DNA of 12,153 bases from an uncultured Neomegalonema sp. (GTDB lineage: Bacteria; Pseudomonadota; Alphaproteobacteria; Rhodobacterales; Rhodobacteraceae): contig CALGNW010000099.1 in the NCBI GenBank assembly GCA_937958345.1, positions 1-12,153 on the forward strand, in the 5' to 3' direction. Of this stretch, positions 7,323 to 12,153 are shown piece by piece. The stretch's first letter is position 1; each line of letters begins with the position of its first letter. Made by a program: the position numbers and the translations under genes. The notes beneath the pieces were generated by a model, which worked only from the letters and a program-made list of their open reading frames with translations, ran no database searches and was not told the origin of the DNA.

Positions 7323-7403
7323 GCGACCGCGCCCTCTCATCGACAACCAAGAATTGCAATAGCAGGTAAAGTCTGAAATTTCTGACGCGGTGCGCCGATC
7401 AGC

Positions 7404-7418
7404 TTAATCACTGCGTAA
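7404..7418 (+). promoter_or_regulatory. Weak CtrA-like site upstream of the TadG-like gene
   Basis: TTAA-TCACTGC-GTAA matches the CtrA consensus TTAA-N7-TTAA with one mismatch, 53 bp before the TadG-like start. One-mismatch sites occur by chance, so this is only a candidate. Confidence 0.2.
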
Positions 7419-7470
7419 ACTTTATCGCTCAAACCTGAAGAATATTCTGGATTAATTTGAGAGATGAACA

Positions 7471-9405
7471 ATGAGCCATTTTCAGGACTTTATTGTCAGG
7501 CGCAACGAAGGCAGCATCTCGATCGGGGTTGGTATCGTCTTCCTGCTGGTAGGCGGGGCCGTCGCCGGTGCGGTCGATTATTCCAATGCACATAACAGAC
7601 GCGCCGACCTGCAGCGCGCCGCCGACTCGGCCGCGCTGGCCGGTGCATCGCGCGAAGACATGAAAAATGCCGCAATCGAAGAACTGGCGCGCTCGAACCT
7701 GCGTGACGCACAGCTGCGCGGAGCGCCGGTCGTGGTTGCAACGCGGGACAATGAAGACATTGTCCGCGTAAAAATCACGGCGGAATCGCCGACGGCAATG
7801 TTGGGAATTCTCGGATATGACGGCGTCGAGGTTTATGCCGAAAGCGCCGCCGCCTTTGTTCCGCCAAGCGGCAAGATCGAGGTCGCACTGGTCCTGGATA
7901 CAACCGAATCCATGGAAGACGACATGGCCAAACTGCGCACCTCTGCACAGCAGTTGGCGGCGACCCTTTTCGAGTACGGCGAAGAGAATATGAAAGTGTC
8001 GGTCGTTCCTTATGCCGGAGCTGTCAACATCGGCAACACTGGAACCCAGATGGCGTGGATGGATACCGCCGGGCAGGCCCCCTATCACGGATACGCAATG
8101 GAGGGGCGCAGCGTTACGTTTTGCACCCCGCCGCCGCCGCCGCCGTCGACAACCACGCCACCGCCAGTAACGGAACCACCGGAGACAACGGTAACGCCCC
8201 CTCCCCCAACACCACCGGCATGCAACGAAGTGTGCGGATGCCCCGGTAAAATGGCATGCGGGGGCGGTGGCGACGGCGCAAACCTGAGTATCGACAATCC
8301 GTTGAAATACGCCGGCGCGTTCCTCGGCGGCCTGATCGGAACCGGCGAGGCCGACGCAGGGCCTCTGCCCTATCCGACGCCCGACCCCAACAGCTGTCCC
8401 ATAAACAACCCGGATCAAATCAACTATTTCGACATCTACGACGCGCTGCCGGGTGTCGGGTGGGGCGGGTGTGTCGAAGCGCGGCCCGCACCCTATGACG
8501 TGACTGATGCCGCCCCGAATGCCGACGGCGGCAACACACGGTTTGTGCCGTATTTTTGGGCGGACGAGTCGGATGCGACAGGTCCGGGAACGTCGAGCGG
8601 ATGGCGCAACAACTTCGTTGATGATTTTGCCGCCGGCCCCGCCTACGATGACACCACCTCCAAGCTGGGTCAGTGGAGTGACTGGAAGCGGAACAACATC
8701 TACAAATACAATGATGTTGCCGCCACGGATCTGGACATCGTCGAGACCGGCGCGGACCGTGTCGGACCGAACCGTGCCTGCCCCGACCCGATGCTGCCGC
8801 TGACCGACAATCAAATGGCGGTATCGGATCGGATCGCATCCCTGAGCCACCGTAACGGCGGTGGAACGGTTATTTCCGAGGGTCTGATGTGGGGATGGCG
8901 CGCATTATCGCCCGGTGAGCCCTTTAGCCAGGGCATCGATTACGACGAAGAGACCCGCAAAATTATCATCCTGATGAGCGACGGCGCCAATAGCGTTATT
9001 GCGCGCAATGATATCGACGGCACACCCGCCGACGACACAATGGGCGATTATACTGCTTACGGATTCGCACGTGAATTTGATCAAAAATTCCCATCCCGGG
9101 GCATGATCGATACGGATGCAGACTCCGCGACGCCTTATTTTACACAAATCCGCGATGCGCTGGATGATCGGACTCTGCAGGCGTGTTCGAACATCAAGGA
9201 TGCCGGACTGGAAGATAATCCCGTCGAGATTTACACCGTTCTGGTCGGAGACAGCGATTCATTGACCGCCGAGCTGATGGCAACCTGCGCCACGACGCGC
9301 TCGGATCACTATAAGGGTGTCTCGTCTGCGACACAGCTGAGCGATGCCTTTGCCGAGATTGTCGGCGATATTACCAGTGCGGGCACGTCGCGATTGGTGA
9401 ACTAG
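7471..9405 (+). CDS. TadG-like protein: Tad N-terminal anchor plus von Willebrand factor A domain
   Basis: A 644-residue protein. Residues about 10-60 are a Tad/TadE-TadG-type N-terminal segment: short cytoplasmic RRNEGS, a membrane span (ISIGVGIVFLLVGGAVAGAV), then DYSNAHNRRADLQRAADSAALAGA. A vWA domain starts near 137 with MIDAS D143-T-T145-E-S147, a likely MIDAS Thr in GGGTVISEG (T466) and D504 in LMSDG, so metal-dependent adhesion to a partner is plausible. Residues 219-249 are a proline-rich insert followed by a cysteine cluster (C251, C255, C257, C263) and a Gly run. A long acidic, aromatic stretch (about 300-450) separates the MIDAS parts. TadG proteins belong to the Flp/Tad pilus machine, but no other tad gene is in the window, so a pilus role is only inferred. 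Start ATG has a weak GAGAG 7 nt upstream. Terminator hairpins lie at 9420-9571. Confidence 0.85.
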   Translation: MSHFQDFIVRRNEGSISIGVGIVFLLVGGAVAGAVDYSNAHNRRADLQRAADSAALAGASREDMKNAAIEELARSNLRDAQLRGAPVVVATRDNEDIVRVKITAESPTAMLGILGYDGVEVYAESAAAFVPPSGKIEVALVLDTTESMEDDMAKLRTSAQQLAATLFEYGEENMKVSVVPYAGAVNIGNTGTQMAWMDTAGQAPYHGYAMEGRSVTFCTPPPPPPSTTTPPPVTEPPETTVTPPPPTPPACNEVCGCPGKMACGGGGDGANLSIDNPLKYAGAFLGGLIGTGEADAGPLPYPTPDPNSCPINNPDQINYFDIYDALPGVGWGGCVEARPAPYDVTDAAPNADGGNTRFVPYFWADESDATGPGTSSGWRNNFVDDFAAGPAYDDTTSKLGQWSDWKRNNIYKYNDVAATDLDIVETGADRVGPNRACPDPMLPLTDNQMAVSDRIASLSHRNGGGTVISEGLMWGWRALSPGEPFSQGIDYDEETRKIIILMSDGANSVIARNDIDGTPADDTMGDYTAYGFAREFDQKFPSRGMIDTDADSATPYFTQIRDALDDRTLQACSNIKDAGLEDNPVEIYTVLVGDSDSLTAELMATCATTRSDHYKGVSSATQLSDAFAEIVGDITSAGTSRLVN

Positions 9406-9540
9406 GGCGGATCGCGTTTGCCGGGCAACTGCCCGGCAGGTTTACACGCCGGTTTGTGTGTGAAACCTGATGCGACGGTGGCCGCGTCAGCGATCAGTGC
9501 TTCGGGCCGTCAATGGCGGCGCAGATAAGCTCACCGGAAC

Positions 9541-9576
9541 AAAAGGCATATGGTTCGCCCATGTGCCTTTTCTTTT
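9541..9576 (+). terminator. Strong terminator downstream of the TadG-like gene
   Basis: A 13-bp stem (9541-9553 with 9559-9571, one G-T wobble), loop TTCGC, with the 3' arm running into TTTTCTTTT. It lies 135 nt beyond the TadG-like stop. On the minus strand the A-rich 5' arm also yields a TTTTG end, so it may work in both directions. Confidence 0.8.
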
Positions 9577-9738
9577 GCGCGTTCGCGACAGGGTAGTGAC
9601 TCGCACACCGCATGGCAGGACGCGCGACAGTGCGTGCCGGTCATCGTCATCGGTCACGGCGCAATCCGGGGCACAGGCTCTCGCCACAGGCCAGGACCGG
9701 ACCGGGACAAACCCCATCACCCTTGCGGCAGAGACAGC

Positions 9739-9777
9739 CAAAGAAAACGGCGCGCCGATGATACACCGGCGCGCCGT
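9739..9777 (-). terminator. Rho-independent terminator of the peroxidase gene
   Basis: An 11-bp perfect stem (9747-9757 with 9767-9777, ACGGCGCGCCG) with a 9-nt loop is followed on the minus strand by TTTTCTTT. It lies 60 bp past the peroxidase stop. Confidence 0.9.
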
Positions 9778-9836
9778 CCTATTATTGTCAACGCCTGCTG
9801 AAAAGACGATTCTCACTTCTCGGGCAAGCCTTAGGA

Positions 9837-11486
9837 TCAGGCAGGCTTGCGCCGACCCTTCCAACCCGCGCCGACGCCCATAAGCAGGATGAGTGCAAGC
9901 ATGCCCGGCGCAGGGATACGGCCCCGCTCGGTCGCGATGAAGACGTCATCCTGAATCCACGAAATGTCCGTGTTGTCGAGGATGATGTCGGCAAGCGAAC
10001 GGTTGTTGAGCCATGACAGCACATCGCCGTCAAAGAGGCTTTCATACCAGAACCGGTCGCCGTCACGCAGGCGGGTGAATTGATCGGTGATAATCGTCCA
10101 GTTCAGCTCGCCCACGAGCGAGCCATCCTTTGGCGTCTCAAGCAGCGCACCAAGGAAAGGGTCGAGGCCGTCGGGTGTTGCGCCGTAGAGGTCTTTCAAC
10201 TCGGCAACAACCAAGGGGTCATCGGACAGCTCGTCCCATGAATCCACAGGCTCAAGACCGTAAGCAGCGCGCAGCACGTTATAGTCTTCGATGCCGTGAT
10301 CGCGCGCCCGCGCAATGTTACGGGCCATCAGATCGCCGTCTTCACCATCACCCGCGTTGAGGAAATTGCGAAGTTCGTCCGACATCATCATGTCGACTTC
10401 CATCGCCTCCTGCTGAGCCAGACCGCGCAGCAACGGATCGGTTCCGCCCGCCTCGACAAACTCGTCGGGATTGAAAAAGCCGTCGCGCAGCGCGAGGTGG
10501 CCCTGTGCGATGGGATCACCGTTCTCTGCCAGACGTTCAAGCTCGTCGGGGATCATCGAGTGACAAAACCGGAAAGCGCAGGTCGAAAATTCGTTGGTTA
10601 GTCCCGCCGATGTCGTGGAATCGTAGCCCTGATACTCGCCGATGGCATCGTCACCGAGTAATTTGGGCAGCCATTCATTATACGTGACCGACTGGATCTG
10701 CGCGCCGACGAGTGCCCGCGCCTCCTGATAAACTTTCTCGCCGCTCCAATCCGTATTCACTTCGCTGAGCGTGTCGGCGATGCGGTTATGCTCGCGGGCA
10801 AAGATCGTGTGCATTGCCGTAAGCTGTTGTTGCTCGCCGACGCGCGGATCGCCCGCCTGAAACTGGCCGTCTTCACCGGTCGGCAAATACCCGTTTTCAT
10901 CGACAATCATGCGGCCCGAGCCGTCATTCTCGCGCAACGAGGCCGCTTGTTCTTCGGTGGTTCCGTAGACCATCGACGCGTCAATATAGGCGGTTGCATT
11001 ATTGATCTGCACGCCATCCACCTGTGCGGACCGGCCAACGTCGCCCATGTCACCGCCGAGGGCGATAGTGTCCGCCTCGTGGCTTTCGGCGGTCAGTGTA
11101 ATGTCGTGATCGAGGAACTGACCCCAAGCCCAGAACATACTGCTGAGTCCGTCGGAACTGGTCGGCTGATCGCCCTCGCTTTGGGCCATCGTTGTCGAGA
11201 CGTCGCGGGAGTCCGGTCCGTCCATCCGCATCATGTCATCGCTTTGCGCCAGACTGGTGAAGGCAGTTCCAGACGAACCCCAATCGGTGTTCGTCACGTT
11301 GTTACCACTGCCGTCATAGGTGCGATACGCCGTGCCGTCGATTACGAGGTCACCCGGTGCGGTCGCGAACCCCTCCGCACTACACGAGGACAGGCCGCTG
11401 CCCGTCGGGCAAACTGTTCCGGCATAGACGGGCGTCAAGAATGTCGACGCTGCCAAGGCAAGCAGCGGGATTCGGATGACCTGCAC
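9837..11486 (-). CDS. Secreted animal-type heme peroxidase with C-terminal PEP-CTERM-like sorting signal
   Basis: A 549-residue heme peroxidase of the animal (myeloperoxidase/peroxinectin) superfamily. It uses H2O2 to oxidise halides, phenols or metals; the substrate here is unknown. Signal peptide 1-22 (cleavage near VYA|GTV). Distal site WGQFLDHDIT with Asp126 (heme-ester candidate) and His127; Asp128 and T165-x-Y167-x-D169-x-S171 (AYIDASMVYG) match the calcium site. R215-x2-E218 (GDPRVGE) matches the catalytic Arg and second heme-ester Glu; Gln219 replaces the Met that makes the sulfonium bond in myeloperoxidase. LTAMHTIFAREHNRIA, proximal His309 in AFRFCHSMIP and RARDHGIEDYN are also present. 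The tail 524-549 (IPAPG, hydrophobic span, GRRK) is an exosortase-type sorting signal, so surface anchoring is likely. Start is GTG with AGGAGA at 11493-11498, 6 nt upstream; no usable ATG is nearby. Confidence 0.92.
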   Translation of the reverse strand: MQVIRIPLLALAASTFLTPVYAGTVCPTGSGLSSCSAEGFATAPGDLVIDGTAYRTYDGSGNNVTNTDWGSSGTAFTSLAQSDDMMRMDGPDSRDVSTTMAQSEGDQPTSSDGLSSMFWAWGQFLDHDITLTAESHEADTIALGGDMGDVGRSAQVDGVQINNATAYIDASMVYGTTEEQAASLRENDGSGRMIVDENGYLPTGEDGQFQAGDPRVGEQQQLTAMHTIFAREHNRIADTLSEVNTDWSGEKVYQEARALVGAQIQSVTYNEWLPKLLGDDAIGEYQGYDSTTSAGLTNEFSTCAFRFCHSMIPDELERLAENGDPIAQGHLALRDGFFNPDEFVEAGGTDPLLRGLAQQEAMEVDMMMSDELRNFLNAGDGEDGDLMARNIARARDHGIEDYNVLRAAYGLEPVDSWDELSDDPLVVAELKDLYGATPDGLDPFLGALLETPKDGSLVGELNWTIITDQFTRLRDGDRFWYESLFDGDVLSWLNNRSLADIILDNTDISWIQDDVFIATERGRIPAPGMLALILLMGVGAGWKGRRKPA

Positions 11487-12043
11487 GTTATTTCTCCTCG
11501 GATTCGCAACGCTGTGCGCAGTCTACAGAGCAATCCTCACGCCATTATGAACGGAAACCGAAAGTTTTTCCTTGCAGCATCAAATAGAGAATTTCGGCAC
11601 GATTCGTCGGTAATGACCGGAGCCGATATCAAGGCCTGCGGTAATGTGCAGCGTTATCCCATTCCGGGACATCACTGATCCTGAAAAGGGACGAATGCGA
11701 TTTTGGCGGCGTATCGAACGCGCAACGGGTGCGTATAATTGTGACTGGCGCGCTCTCAAAGACGCGCCCGCGTGACTGTAAATATATGTCAGCACAGGAT
11801 AGCAGAATTGAATGTACGGCGTACTTCAAAATACAATTAGGCACTGAAGCCTATAAATCATTGAATTTCGGCGTTTTTACTTTTTAATTACTATACCGTT
11901 TCGAATTTTATCAAACTTCGAGCACGATTACGGACAAATTCCTATCGAGTTTTCAGCATTTTTACCGCGTATTCATCCGACCCGGCTATCTTCTGTCCCG
12001 ACGACAACGAAAACAACCTAACGTCAATCCAAGGGGACTACTT
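11487..12043. other. Divergent intergenic region, AT-rich right half
   Basis: This 557-bp gap separates two divergent genes for exported proteins. The left part is of ordinary composition. It contains a perfect TATAAT (11734-11739) with no matching -35, and a GGCGCG/CGCGCC hairpin (11747-11752 with 11763-11768) flanked by two GTGACTG copies. From about 11775 to 11960 the sequence is markedly AT-rich (about two-thirds A+T by eye), unlike the rest of the window. A candidate promoter lies at 11861-11888. I see no gene here. Confidence 0.6.
11861..11888 (+). promoter_or_regulatory. Candidate promoter of the right-edge exported protein
   Basis: TTGAAT (11861-11866), a 16-bp spacer and TTTAAT (11883-11888) fit a sigma70 promoter in the AT-rich block. 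This implies a leader of about 150 nt before the start at 12044. AT-rich sequence yields such matches easily, so this is tentative. Confidence 0.35.
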
Positions 12044-12153
12044 ATGTCGAAATTCATCAAATCTGTTGCTGCTGCCGCTGTTCTCGCCACGTCTGCTACT
12101 GGTGTTCAAGCTGCTTCGCTGAGCACGGATGTCGATGTTCAACTGCCGTCGAT
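12044..12153 (+). CDS. Exported protein of unknown function (3' edge partial)
   Basis: Only the first 36 codons are visible. They encode a clear Sec signal peptide: MSKFIKSV, then a hydrophobic AAAAVLATSATG core, with cleavage expected after VQA (AASL follows). The mature part begins ASLSTDVDVQLPS. I do not recognise the family. RBS AAGGGGA (12031-12037) lies 6 nt upstream of the ATG. Codons end in T far more than in the neighbours (GCT, GTT, TCT rather than GCC/GCG), which in many bacteria marks highly expressed genes. Together with the strong RBS and long AT-rich leader this suggests an abundant periplasmic or surface protein. Confidence 0.8.
   Translation, partial: MSKFIKSVAAAAVLATSATGVQAASLSTDVDVQLPS

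Larger units (their letters stand above)
9406..9836. other. Convergent intergenic region with several hairpins
   Basis: This 431-bp gap lies between the TadG-like and peroxidase stops. It holds a GCCGGGC/GCCCGGC hairpin (9420-9437), a longer imperfect stem closed by AGGTTT/AAACCT (9438-9468), a strong terminator (9541-9576) and the peroxidase terminator (9737-9777). Short open frames here show no recognisable protein, and I see no tRNA or known small RNA. Bases 9577-9736 hold nothing I can identify. Confidence 0.6.

Noticed and set aside
7429..8850. Long minus-strand open frame (473 codons) opposite the TadG-like gene
   Set aside because: It is antisense to a gene with clear Tad and vWA motifs. 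Its composition (Arg/Cys/Gly-rich, with an Arg run opposite the Pro codons) is that of a GC-rich shadow frame.
9470..9883. Possible small protein or tRNA in the convergent gap
   Set aside because: The open frames run through two terminators and are Arg/Thr-rich without an RBS. No cloverleaf or TTCRA-type T-arm is visible.
10788..11678. Plus-strand open frame (296 codons) opposite the peroxidase
   Set aside because: The opposite strand encodes a peroxidase with all catalytic motifs. This frame shows no recognisable motif.
11734..11739. Perfect TATAAT as the promoter of the right-edge gene
   Set aside because: No -35-like hexamer lies at 16-18 bp, and it would give a leader of about 300 nt. 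Kept only as a remark.

Overview
The window looks like a chromosomal segment of a GC-rich (roughly 58-60 % by eye) alphaproteobacterium. The support is a DUF6456 protein, a phasin, a PleC/DivJ/PdhS-like histidine kinase, a direct-repeat LexA-type box (GTTC-N7-GTTC), an FNR-type box and an MlaF-like ATPase. Rhodobacterales or a related marine/soil group is my best guess, but the lineage cannot be fixed from this sequence alone. There is no insertion sequence, prophage, CRISPR array or RNA gene that I can support.

Layout: (1) 1-772 (+): MlaF-like ABC ATPase, entering from the left edge and apparently lacking the H-loop histidine. (2) 823-1662 (-): tandem-domain universal stress protein with a near-ideal FNR-dependent (class II) promoter. 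(3) 1835-2455 (-): phasin-like, Ala/Lys-rich protein with a C-terminal helix-hairpin-helix domain. Its promoter is overlaid by two copies of a TGC-rich 10-mer that look like a PhaR-type operator, and it ends in a strong terminator. (4) 2762-3910 (-): inner-membrane-anchored OmpA/MotB-domain protein with its own terminator. (5) 4074-4943 (-): DUF6456 protein whose promoter contains a perfect alphaproteobacterial SOS-type box between -35 and -10. (6) 5130-7322 (+): orphan membrane-bound hybrid-free sensor kinase. (7) 7471-9405 (+): TadG-like von Willebrand A protein with a proline/cysteine-rich insert. (8) 9837-11486 (-): secreted animal-type heme peroxidase with a C-terminal exosortase-type (PEP-CTERM-like, IPAPG) sorting signal. 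(9) 12044-end (+): start of an exported protein with strongly T-ended codons, behind an AT-rich leader region.

Most genes appear to be single transcription units, each with its own promoter and/or terminator, so this is not one operon. Themes shared by neighbours are cell-envelope maintenance (Mla-type lipid transport, OmpA, TadG-like, surface peroxidase) and stress/storage physiology (low-oxygen stress protein, PHA-granule phasin, SOS-boxed DUF6456). I do not see a multi-gene novel system. The most noteworthy items are the regulatory sites at 1685-1733, 2471-2509 and 4975-5003, the phasin-HhH fusion, and the surface-sorted heme peroxidase.
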